64,000 nt of DNA from G963677445 sp963677445. GTDB taxonomy: Bacteria; Bacteroidota; Ignavibacteria; Ignavibacteriales; Melioribacteraceae. The notes under the pieces were generated by a model that saw nothing but the letters and a program-made list of their open reading frames with translations, did not search any database and had not been told where the DNA came from. The position numbers were made by a program, and so were the translations under genes. The stretch is taken from the NCBI GenBank assembly GCA_963677445.2, contig CAXXGF010000012.1:28850-92849 (forward strand). The letters are read 5' to 3'. Shown piece after piece: positions 47,263 through 54,788 of the stretch; positions within the stretch are counted from its first letter, which is position 1; every line of letters begins with the position of its first letter.

Positions 47263-48255
47263 ATGAAAATTGTTATTGCGCTCGCTCCGGTCCTCTTTTT
47301 CCTTCTCTTTCTTATATATCTTGATAGTTTTAAACTGGTGAAAATTAGAACTGTTTTATCAGCGATATACTGGGGAATAGCATCCTGCGCTATCTGCTAT
47401 TTTGTTAATACCGAACTTATTATTTTATCGGGGATGAAGATTGGACAATACAGCGCTTATGTTTCACCTGTTGTAGAAGAGGTCGTAAAGGCTTCATTTC
47501 TGATATTATTAATGAAAACCAAACGTGTCGGTTTTATGATTGACGGCGCAATACTGGGGTTCGCTATCGGAGCCGGCTTCGGTGTGCTGGAAAATGTTTA
47601 TTATCTTTATTCGGTTAAGCAGGGAAGTATGCTTTTATGGACTGTCCGCGGTTTCGGCACTGCTATCATGCATGGCGGCGCGACAGCAATTGTAGCGATA
47701 TTTTCAATGAGCCAGATTATAAAAGATGAAAATATCTGGAAAAAGATGTTCTCCGGGTTGGTTATGGCTGCCTTTGTGCATGGACTGTTTAATAGTTTTA
47801 TGTCTTCACCAATAGTTTCTGTCCTGATAATGCTTCTGGCGTTCCCTCTTACAATAATGATTCTGTTTCAGAGGAATGAAGCCCACGTAAGGGAATGGAT
47901 GGAGGATGAATTTGATAATGAATCTGATTTATTGCAGGCTATGAACAGCGGCACATTTCAGGAAACACATGCCGGTAAGTATCTTAACTCAATTAAGCAC
48001 CGTTTTGATAATGAAGTAGTATTTGATATGGTTTGTTATATCAGAAATTTTCTCGAACTTTCTATAAGGGCTAAGGGGATGATGCTGCTAAAAGAAAGCG
48101 GCCTGCCGGTTAAAAAGGATCCTTCCTTAATTGATAAACTTAAAGAGGTGGAATTTCTCAAAAAAAATATAGGGAAAACCGGTCTGCTCGCCATATCCCC
48201 GATTATTTCACCCGATCAGAAACATGTCTGGCAGCTAAAAATGCTGGAAGATTAG
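47263..48255 (+). CDS. PrsW-like intramembrane metalloprotease
   Basis: 330 residues with about seven to eight membrane helices in the first 205. The motif VVEEVVKASF (EEXXK, about 70-76), GVLENVYYL and two HG motifs (TAIMHGGATA, FVHGLFNS) match the PrsW/CAAX-related metalloprotease superfamily. PrsW in Bacillus cleaves an anti-sigma factor. A soluble C-terminal extension of about 125 residues is helical and unrecognised. There is no obvious substrate gene nearby. Confidence 0.83.
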   Translation: MKIVIALAPVLFFLLFLIYLDSFKLVKIRTVLSAIYWGIASCAICYFVNTELIILSGMKIGQYSAYVSPVVEEVVKASFLILLMKTKRVGFMIDGAILGFAIGAGFGVLENVYYLYSVKQGSMLLWTVRGFGTAIMHGGATAIVAIFSMSQIIKDENIWKKMFSGLVMAAFVHGLFNSFMSSPIVSVLIMLLAFPLTIMILFQRNEAHVREWMEDEFDNESDLLQAMNSGTFQETHAGKYLNSIKHRFDNEVVFDMVCYIRNFLELSIRAKGMMLLKESGLPVKKDPSLIDKLKEVEFLKKNIGKTGLLAISPIISPDQKHVWQLKMLED

Positions 48256-48536
48256 GGGGAATTGCTCTTTAGCTTCATGTTTTATCTTACCTGCCTGTTT
48301 TTCAATTCACAATTATTAATGTACAATGAACAATTTAAAAGACAATTGATAAATATTCCGTGATCTCAAAAATCTTTCGTACTCATGGAACATCCCACTG
48401 GGGGCGAAGCGGTACTCGTAATCGTACTCGTTCTCGAATGACCTTGGAGTTTTGAAAAGACGAGTACGAAGCACGATTACGAGAACGATTCATTTTTCGG
48501 ATTCAATTTTTTTCAGGCACTGCCAGGTTATGATTA

Positions 48537-48573
48537 CTCCATAAGGAGTTAAATTCTGCGCAAAATGGCAAAA
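48537..48573 (-). repeat. Copy of the TTTTGCGTAGAATTT intergenic repeat
   Basis: The reverse strand reads TTTGCCATTTTGCGCAGAAT followed by TTAACTCCTTATGGAG. Confidence 0.7.
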
Positions 48574-48766
48574 TTTTTGGCAACAATTCGGATTGTAGTT
48601 TTTCCTTAGCTTAGCTCTGTTGATCCCCTACAGGGATATTACTATATTTTTTTGTTCTTTACTACAATAATGCTGCTTCTCCAAAGCAGATTCGATTTAA
48701 AAAATATATTCCCTGGAAAGCCAATTCGTAATTCCTCATTATTTCTGGCTCTGCCAGTTTATGATT

Positions 48767-48803
48767 ATTCCATAAGGAGTCAAATTCTACACAAAATGGT
48801 AAG
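48767..48803 (-). repeat. Copy of the TTTTGCGTAGAATTT intergenic repeat
   Basis: The reverse strand reads ACCATTTTGTGTAGAATTTG followed by ACTCCTTATGGAATAATC. An adjacent CTGGCTCTGCCAG hairpin is shared with the copy at 48537. Confidence 0.7.
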
Positions 48804-48900
48804 AAATTTATCAACAAACGGAAGGTTTTATTGGCAAGTATAAGTTTTGTAGTTACTCGAGGTGAGTCCTTCCCCGACCTCCGGTAAAAGACGACCGGAG

Positions 48901-49095
48901 GCCACCCCCTCCAAAGGCAATGCTGTCAACTTAGTGAATATTTACTCAAGAATGTCCCCGATAGGGGGCAAAGCCGAATAGCCACGGGGAATTCCCCGTG
49001 GGGACGGATAGAAAAAATATACAATCCCCCATATTCCCGGGAACAAAAAAAAGGATTTTGGGCTTAAGTTGACAGCATTGCTCTGGAGGGGGTGG
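48901..49095 (+). mobile_element. MITE-like element with 32-33-base terminal inverted repeats
   Basis: The left end GCCACCCCCTCCAAAG and CAATGCTGTCAACTTA is repeated, inverted and nearly perfect, at 49064-49095. The 195-base interior has no coding capacity and contains a perfect 20-base palindrome at 48982-49001 (CCACGGGGAA/TTCCCCGTGG). This is the size and shape of a non-autonomous element mobilised in trans. No transposase sharing these ends is in the window. Confidence 0.65.
48982..49001. repeat. Perfect 20-base palindrome (REP-like)
   Basis: CCACGGGGAATTCCCCGTGG, preceded by CCGAATAG as in the palindromes near 28718. It lies inside the MITE-like element. Confidence 0.7.
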
Positions 49096-49127
49096 CAATG
49101 AAGCGCCTTTCTTCATTGACGGGGGAG
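49091..49127 (+). repeat. AATGAAG/CTTCATT hairpin repeat, copy 2
   Basis: GTGGCAATGAAG, an eight-base loop region, CTTCATTGACGGGGGAG. It matches 25001-25039 in inverse orientation and partly overlaps the right end of the MITE-like element. Confidence 0.6.
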
Positions 49128-49224
49128 GATATAACGTGGTAGTGTCACAAAAGGGGAGTAATTAGAACAATATTGAAATTCTGGCTCAGCCAGATTATGA
49201 TTACGATTAAGATTATGATTATGA

Positions 49225-50298
49225 TTAGGTGGGGAAATAGATCAGTTTTTTTTGTTTTTGCACATCACCGTCTGAAAATATACAAAAATATACCCCCCGT
49301 TGTGAATCAGCAGGGGTCCATGAGACCTGGTATCTCCCTTTGTTGAGGGTGTCGTTCACCAGAACATCAATTTCATTTTTATAAATATCATTGATGGTTA
49401 TCCGAACGTCCGTTTTTTCATGCAGTGAAAATTTTATTTTTGTTGTCGAGGCGAATGGATTTGGTTCATTCTGTTCAACCGAAGTAACGTTCGCTTTATC
49501 GGATAATTTTTCAAGAGCGGTTGAACTTACCTGCTCAATCAGGGGACATATACTGTCCCTGGTAAGAATCTCACGCGCCAAATTTAAATATGCCCTGGCT
49601 CCGTTGCTTTTAGCGTTAAAAAGAACTACAGGCTTTTTATAAAAAGTAGATTCTGATATATGAGTATTTTTTGGAATAACTGTATTAAAAACCAGGCGTC
49701 CATATTTTTCATGGATTTTTTCACGGGTCAGTGACGCCGCGATAGTATTTTCTTCATACATTGTAAAAAGGATTCCGCTTTCCCAGTCATTCGAAATGTT
49801 ATTGCTGCCGGTGTGTTTTATCGCTTTTTCGAGAGAGCTGATCGAAAATTTATCACTCTTTACGGGGAAAATTATTCTTGTGGAATATTCGTAAAAATAT
49901 CTCAGTAGTTTTGAAAGGTGGGGCGGGGAGTCGACAATAATGTAGTCATAATGTAACTGAGCATTATTCAGAAGTTTTTTCAGATAGGCCTTTTTATCGA
50001 ATGAGCCAGACTTTTCAAACTGATCAGGATCAATAGCGCCCACCGGAATAAAATCGAGAAATTCCAGTTCTGTTTTCTGAATTATTCTCTCAAGAGATTT
50101 ACCAATATTAAAAATGTTTTCATAATGTTCAGGCAGGTTTTCATCAAGACCAAGCAGAATAGCCGACGCGCCGGCAGGATCAGTATCAATCAAAAGGGTT
50201 TTCTTTTCAAAAACCGCGAGACTTGCGGCCAGGTTTACCGCTGTAGTGGTTTTGCCGACACCCCCTTTGGGAAGCGATATTACGATAATTTTTCTCAT
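49225..50298 (-). CDS. ParA/MinD-type ATPase fused to a secretion-sorting-like C-terminal domain
   Basis: 357 residues. Residues 1-255 are a ParA-type ATPase with the deviant Walker A LPKGGVGKTTTA (11-18), a switch region (IDTDPAGAS) and DYIIVDSPP (Walker B). From about 270 the frame continues without a break into NEPNPFASTTKIKFSL, a beta-sandwich pattern ending GVYFCIFSDGDVQKQKKLIYF. This is the module that terminates secreted FCB proteins (compare the NYPNPFNPST domain at 18185-21931). There is no signal peptide, so the domain should be cytoplasmic. No ParB or cognate partner is adjacent. The role of the fusion is unknown. Confidence 0.87.
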   Translation of the reverse strand: MRKIIVISLPKGGVGKTTTAVNLAASLAVFEKKTLLIDTDPAGASAILLGLDENLPEHYENIFNIGKSLERIIQKTELEFLDFIPVGAIDPDQFEKSGSFDKKAYLKKLLNNAQLHYDYIIVDSPPHLSKLLRYFYEYSTRIIFPVKSDKFSISSLEKAIKHTGSNNISNDWESGILFTMYEENTIAASLTREKIHEKYGRLVFNTVIPKNTHISESTFYKKPVVLFNAKSNGARAYLNLAREILTRDSICPLIEQVSSTALEKLSDKANVTSVEQNEPNPFASTTKIKFSLHEKTDVRITINDIYKNEIDVLVNDTLNKGRYQVSWTPADSQRGVYFCIFSDGDVQKQKKLIYFPT

Positions 50299-50457
50299 TT
50301 TAAGATTCTTTATTCATATTTTTTCCCTGTATCAATACTTTTTGATAAAGAAAGTACAAAATGGTTTAATGAATTAAACGTGAAAATGTTTTAAATAATT
50401 TAATAATTAGTCATTAAATGTCCTGAGGAAATCAAAATTTAATAAGTCGGTTCTTCT

Positions 50458-50490
50458 TTTGTTGTGATGACAGTCAGAATTTTATATTTT
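50458..50490 (+). promoter_or_regulatory. Candidate Bacteroidota-type promoter for the M20 hydrolase
   Basis: TTTG (50458-50461), a 21-base spacer and TATATTTT (50483-50490) resemble the -33 TTTG and -7 TAnnTTTG elements of Bacteroidota. It ends 22 bases before the start codon. Chance matches are common in AT-rich DNA. Confidence 0.3.
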
Positions 50491-50512
50491 TCGCACAAAA
50501 CTAAGGAATTTT

Positions 50513-51646
50513 ATGGATTATGAAAAAATTGTAGAGCTGAGGAAAGAGATTCATCAGAATCCCGAGCTATCCTCACAGGAATATGACACGGCAAAAAGAA
50601 TAAAAAATTTTATAACTGAATTTAATCCCGATAATATAATTACAGGTTTGGGCGGAGCGGGAATCGCGGCAGTTTTTTCAGGTGAAAATCCCGGCCCTGT
50701 GATTATGTTCAGATCGGAGCTTGACGCGCTTCCAATAATTGAAAATACAAAACTTGAGTATAGATCGATTAAAGAGGGAATCTCACATAAATGTGGTCAT
50801 GACGGGCATATGGCAACATTAGCCGGATTCGCGATGTGGCTTTCGGAAAACAGGCCGGAAAAAGGAAAAGTTGTTCTTCTTTTTCAGCCGGCGGAAGAAA
50901 CGGGCGAAGGAGCGGAAAGAGTTATCAGCGATCCCAAATTTCAGGAAATATATCCTGATTATATATTCGCGTATCATAACCTGCCCGGTTTCGCGAAAGG
51001 GGAAGTCATTCTAAGGAAAGGTACATTCGCTTCGGCTTCGCGGGGACAGATAATTAATCTCAGGGGCAGGACTTCTCACGCGGCTGAACCTGAAAAGGGA
51101 ATTTCACCCGCAGGCGCTATGTGTGAAATAATAGAAAAAATCAGCGGCCTTCCAAATAAATTGAATCCTGTTAAAAGTTATTTGCTGACAACTGTAATAC
51201 ACGCAAAACTTGGTGAAATAGCGTTCGGCACTTCGCCCGGCGAGGCCATTGTCATGAGCACTCTCAGAGCGGGGGATAATAAAGATATGGAAAAACTGAT
51301 AAATGAGAGTGAAGCTGCCGCGGGAAAATCCGCGGCGGATAAAAAACTTGAAATATCGATAAATTACCGGGAGATTTTTCCGGCAGCATTTAATGATCCC
51401 GAAAAAATTGGCATCGTGAAAGAGTGCGCGGCTGATGCAGGATTTAATACTGTTGACTTGGATAAGCCATTCAGGTGGTCGGAAGATTTCGGTTGGTTTA
51501 CCGAAAAAATACCGGGCGTTTTATTTGGAATCGGAGCGGGCGAAAATCATCCTCCCCTGCACGATTCAGATTATGATTTCCCTGATGAACTGATTCCCCG
51601 GGCAATAAGATTATTTCAGCTCATTTCTAAAAAACTTACCGGATAG
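50513..51646 (+). CDS. M20D-family amidohydrolase
   Basis: 377 residues. The N-terminal LRKEIHQNPELSSQEYDTA, the metal site ISHKCGHDGHMAT, the catalytic PAEETGEGAE, YHNLPG and a late HPPLHDSDYDFPDE are the M20D (hippurate hydrolase/IAA-amino acid hydrolase) signature. The insertion domain (about 175-285) is the dimerisation lid. It hydrolyses an N-acyl amino acid, and the acyl group is unknown. The gene stands alone. Confidence 0.92.
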   Translation: MDYEKIVELRKEIHQNPELSSQEYDTAKRIKNFITEFNPDNIITGLGGAGIAAVFSGENPGPVIMFRSELDALPIIENTKLEYRSIKEGISHKCGHDGHMATLAGFAMWLSENRPEKGKVVLLFQPAEETGEGAERVISDPKFQEIYPDYIFAYHNLPGFAKGEVILRKGTFASASRGQIINLRGRTSHAAEPEKGISPAGAMCEIIEKISGLPNKLNPVKSYLLTTVIHAKLGEIAFGTSPGEAIVMSTLRAGDNKDMEKLINESEAAAGKSAADKKLEISINYREIFPAAFNDPEKIGIVKECAADAGFNTVDLDKPFRWSEDFGWFTEKIPGVLFGIGAGENHPPLHDSDYDFPDELIPRAIRLFQLISKKLTG

Positions 51647-51724
51647 TAAGGATAAAATCATGGACAGATTATTTGAATTTTTATAAAGCTTATTGAATTT
51701 GGTCTCTTGCAATAAATGTTGATA

Positions 51725-52177
51725 TTACTCTTCATCAGAGTTTTGGTGATTCACAAACCGGAGCGCGTTTTCCGACATTTGTTTGGTCAGTTTAAGAGCG
51801 GCCTGTTTTTCATCATCGCTGAATCCGTCGGTAATAATCTCTGTCCATGATTTAAGAATCTTTATTATCTCCGGTTTCATTTGCCTCGCTTTTTCAGTGA
51901 TATGAATTTTGTAGGCTCGGTTGTCTTCCGGATCATTTTCTTTTTGTATCAGTCCCTGTTCTATTAGCTGTCTGATCATTCTTGTTGTATGCGCCTTATC
52001 CATGTGCAGCCGGCGGCTAAGCTCATTTTGTGAGAGGGCGTCTTCATGGAATAATGTAATAAGAAAAAGATGCGCTCCTCTTCCCAGGCCCAGTTTGCCG
52101 AATTTACGGTGAAAATATTTTCCTGCCTGCCGGTGGATACACCCCAGAACTCTGCCGATAGATTCATCATGTTTCAT
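51725..52177 (-). CDS. MarR-family transcription regulator
   Basis: 150 residues from the ATG at 52177 (GGAGGA upstream, inside the end of the efflux gene). A winged helix (ALSQNELSRRLHMDKAHTTRMIRQLIEQGLIQKENDPEDNRAYKIHITEKA) gives a typical MarR repressor. The start overlaps the MATE stop by 11 bases, so both come from one transcript. It is likely to bind the two palindromes upstream of the MATE gene and autoregulate. A longer start at 52306 would run inside the MATE gene and is not favoured. Confidence 0.9.
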   Translation of the reverse strand: MKHDESIGRVLGCIHRQAGKYFHRKFGKLGLGRGAHLFLITLFHEDALSQNELSRRLHMDKAHTTRMIRQLIEQGLIQKENDPEDNRAYKIHITEKARQMKPEIIKILKSWTEIITDGFSDDEKQAALKLTKQMSENALRFVNHQNSDEE

Positions 52178-53537
52178 AGACTTCCTCCGGTTCATGCCCG
52201 GTTTTACCCGCGAATTGTCGGTAGAGGGGCAGAAGCATAAAAAATGTGAGTAGCACTGAGAGTATATCAGCGCTCGGGAACGCGAGAAATATCCCGTCAA
52301 GCCCAAGATAAGAGGGAAGGATATAAACCAGCGGAATAAGAATCAAAAACTGCCGGGATAACGTAATGATAAAGGTTTGCACTGCTTTTCCGATTGCCTG
52401 AAAGATTATTGAACCCATGATTTGAAAACCGATCAGGGGGAAAGCGAGCACAATCATTCTGAGAGCCCTTTTTCCATGAATTACCAGGTTCGGATCATCT
52501 GAAAAAATACTCAGCAATGTTTCGGGAAATAGTATCATGATAGCCGCTCCGATAGTAGATGTGGCGGTGGCGGCAATAAGCGCGATCCTGACAGATTCTT
52601 TTGCCTTGTCAAAACGTTTCGCTCCGTAATTATAGCCGAGGATTGGCTGCAAACCCTGACCAAATCCGATGAGTGGTGTGAAAAATAACATTATCAGTCT
52701 CATTACCACACCATATATCGCGATATAAAGGTCCCCTCCGTAACGGGCGAGTGAATTATTAAGTATGATTACAAGCAGACTCATGGCGCTCTGCCGTACA
52801 AAAGCTGAAATTCCTATTGAGATTATTTCTTTTTGTATTGCCCATTCAAATTTGATATTGAAAAATTTCACCTTAATTTCAGATTTACCGAACAGGTAAA
52901 AAAGTCCCTGGAATAGAACGCCGGAAAAGTATGCTATAACGGTGGCAATCGCGGCTCCGGTAAGTCCCATATCATATCCGAAAATAAGTATCGCGTCGAG
53001 AATAACATTTAACACTGCCGATATTACCATGGTAAACATAGCCACCTTTGCCTGGCCTTCGGCCCTGATAAGATTATTAAGCGCCATGGCAAGACTGTGA
53101 AAGAAAATACCCGACATTATAATAATCAGGTATTCGCGCGCGAAAGGCAATATTCCGGGGGTCGCTCCAAAAAGAATAAGCAGCGGATCGATATATATAT
53201 AGCCGAAAATACTGATGGGGATAGCAAGCGCTGAGACGGTGAAGATTACATTGCCGATTGTTTTATTTGCTGTTTCTTTATCTTTTGCGCCCAGACTTCG
53301 GGATATCAGGGAAGAGCCGCCTATGCCGAGCATCTGTCCGATCGCCCCTACGATCATCTGTATCGGGAAGGAGATCGCCACTCCCGCCAGTCCGTCTGTT
53401 CCCACTCCCTGTCCTATAAATATCGCGTCGGTTATATTATAGAGTGACATAACTACCATGCCTATTGTGGCAGGAAGTGAAAGTTTTATAAATAATTTTT
53501 TTATGTTGCTGTCGTCAAGTACCGGTTTTTTCTGCAT
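52167..53537 (-). CDS. MATE-family multidrug efflux transporter
   Basis: 456 residues with 12 membrane helices. It has the two-fold MATE architecture (LSLPATIGMVVMSLYNITDAIFIGQGVG at the N-terminus, MRLIMLFFTPLIGFGQGLQPILGYNYGAKRFDKAKES in the middle), as in the NorM/DinF-like branch. It exports cationic drugs using Na+ or H+ gradients. The ATG at 53537 lies 23 bases before the nearer MarR operator. It shares a transcript with the MarR gene. Confidence 0.92.
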   Translation of the reverse strand: MQKKPVLDDSNIKKLFIKLSLPATIGMVVMSLYNITDAIFIGQGVGTDGLAGVAISFPIQMIVGAIGQMLGIGGSSLISRSLGAKDKETANKTIGNVIFTVSALAIPISIFGYIYIDPLLILFGATPGILPFAREYLIIIMSGIFFHSLAMALNNLIRAEGQAKVAMFTMVISAVLNVILDAILIFGYDMGLTGAAIATVIAYFSGVLFQGLFYLFGKSEIKVKFFNIKFEWAIQKEIISIGISAFVRQSAMSLLVIILNNSLARYGGDLYIAIYGVVMRLIMLFFTPLIGFGQGLQPILGYNYGAKRFDKAKESVRIALIAATATSTIGAAIMILFPETLLSIFSDDPNLVIHGKRALRMIVLAFPLIGFQIMGSIIFQAIGKAVQTFIITLSRQFLILIPLVYILPSYLGLDGIFLAFPSADILSVLLTFFMLLPLYRQFAGKTGHEPEEVYET

Positions 53538-53559
53538 GATTTCTCTTGTAAATAAAATA

Positions 53560-53573
53560 GTTGATTAGTCAAC
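53560..53573 (-). promoter_or_regulatory. MarR-type operator 1
   Basis: GTTGA-ttag-TCAAC, a perfect five-base-arm palindrome 23 bases upstream of the MATE start. The same arms recur 32 bases away. Confidence 0.7.
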
Positions 53574-53591
53574 CAAACATAATAAGAAAAG

Positions 53592-53605
53592 GTTGATTTG
53601 TCAAC
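53592..53605 (-). promoter_or_regulatory. MarR-type operator 2
   Basis: GTTGA-tttg-TCAAC. The centre is 32 bases from operator 1, about three helical turns, so two dimers could bind the same face of the DNA. Confidence 0.7.
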
Positions 53606-54028
53606 TAAAATTATTGTTAAATAAATGTTGTGTTCAAAGGGTGAACTTCCTCGTAAAGTTTCCAGGTGAAATTGTTTTTGACATCCCCTAATCTTGCAAA
53701 ACCGGAACCAAAGAAGAAAAACTAAATTAAAATTAGTTCAATATAAGATATTTTGTTAAGTATTCTGCTGATACAGGACTAGATTCCGGCCTGTCTGCCG
53801 CGGCACACGATCTTGACAACCAAAGAACGGATGCCAAACCGGAATGACAATCAATCACGCACGTAATTGAGGAAAAACCAAAAGTCGCATTTGTCTCATG
53901 AGTCTCATTGTTATTTTACTTCTGGCTAAGCCGGTCTATGACTAAGAAGTGAATTTTAGCATTTGAAGAAAGAAATTCATTGGCGGGGAGCTTAAATGAT
54001 TAACTTCATCGCTCCCAATTAAAAATCA
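53606..54028. other. Gap with two repeat copies
   Basis: 423 bases between the MarR-MATE regulatory region and the methyltransferase stop. It contains the second copy of the ATTCCGG repeat (53786-53904) and a weak copy of the other repeat near 53920-53965 (TTCTGGCTAAGCCGG then GAATTTTAGCATTT). No gene was seen. Confidence 0.5.
53786..53904 (-). repeat. Dispersed repeat with ATTCCGG...CCGGAAT arms, copy 2
   Basis: The reverse complement matches 17594-17706 in blocks: GACAAATG, GACTTTTGGTTTTTCC, TGATTGATTGTCATTCCGGT and GACAGGCCGGAATCTA. Confidence 0.75.
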
Positions 54029-54787
54029 CTATATCTTCTGCCTGATAGAAGATATTATAATCGCAGCGGCTCCGGCGACATTAAGACTTTCGGCGTTTCC
54101 ATATCTCGGTATTGTAATGCTATGATTTGCTATCCTGAGCAGCTGCGGAGAAGGGCCTGCAGCTTCATTGCATAAAACAACCGCGAATAACCCTGTGAAG
54201 TTTGTTTTGTAAATACTTTCACCGGTCAGGTCGGAGATGAATATTTTCCTGCCTGTTTTTTCTTCTTCCGAAAGAAATTTATAAAAATCGGGGGGAGTTA
54301 TGATATTAAGATGAAAAACGGAACCCATCGCCGCCCGAATAGTTTTAGGATTATACACTTCGGCGCAGCCGGGGCTCAGCCAAATATTCTCAAACCCAAA
54401 CCAGTCGCAGGTGCGGATAATGGTTCCCAGGTTCCCGGGATCGGAAATATTTTCAAGGCAGATATAACTGTTTTCTTTTGCGGGCGCTTTTTTAGAGCGG
54501 GGAATATGCACAACCGCGGCAATTCCCTGTGGTGACGTTGTTTCGCAGATCCTTTCAAAGTCGCGTGTATTTAATATCTCAACATTTAATGTTTCATTGA
54601 GCCTGTTTATATAATCAGGTTCTTTGACGCTGAAAGGATGAGAGCAGATAAGTTGTTCAATTTTGTAATCTGATTGAAGGGCTTCATCAACCAGTTTTTT
54701 ACCTTCGACGATAAATTTATTTTCCTGCAGCCGGTATTTTTTCTGCTTCAGAGAGGCTAAATATTTGACCTGGTTTTTTGAAATCAT
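54029..54787 (-). CDS. SpoU/TrmH-family RNA 2'-O-methyltransferase
   Basis: 252 residues. The N-terminal substrate-binding part (KYLASLKQKKYRLQENKFIVEGKKLV) is of the RlmB/TsnR kind. The SPOUT knot motifs are ENISDPGNLGTIIRTCDWFG, GSVFHL, VLCNEAAGPS and IPRYGNAESLNVAGAAAII. It uses S-adenosylmethionine to methylate a ribose in rRNA or tRNA. The exact nucleotide cannot be assigned. It starts two bases after the hexosaminidase stop, so the two are co-transcribed. Confidence 0.92.
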   Translation of the reverse strand: MISKNQVKYLASLKQKKYRLQENKFIVEGKKLVDEALQSDYKIEQLICSHPFSVKEPDYINRLNETLNVEILNTRDFERICETTSPQGIAAVVHIPRSKKAPAKENSYICLENISDPGNLGTIIRTCDWFGFENIWLSPGCAEVYNPKTIRAAMGSVFHLNIITPPDFYKFLSEEEKTGRKIFISDLTGESIYKTNFTGLFAVVLCNEAAGPSPQLLRIANHSITIPRYGNAESLNVAGAAAIIISSIRQKI

Positions 54788-54788
54788 A

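Larger units (their letters stand above)
48256..49224. other. Long repeat-built gap
   Basis: 969 bases between the PrsW-like protease and the ParA fusion with no supported coding frame. It holds two reverse copies of the TTTTGCGTAGAATTT repeat with an upstream GGC...GCC hairpin (48503-48573 and 48742-48803), GAGTACGA-rich segments (about 48380-48490), a MITE-like element (48901-49095) and a hairpin repeat (49091-49127). Confidence 0.6.

Noticed and set aside
48482..48843. Possible small gene or RNA in the repeat gap
   Set aside because: The 63-residue frame at 48652-48843 crosses a repeat copy and has no ribosome site. No tRNA-like or known RNA structure was found.
51725..52306. Longer 193-residue start for the MarR regulator
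   Set aside because: The extra 43 residues lie inside the MATE gene and do not look like MarR. The ATG at 52177 has a strong GGAGGA site.
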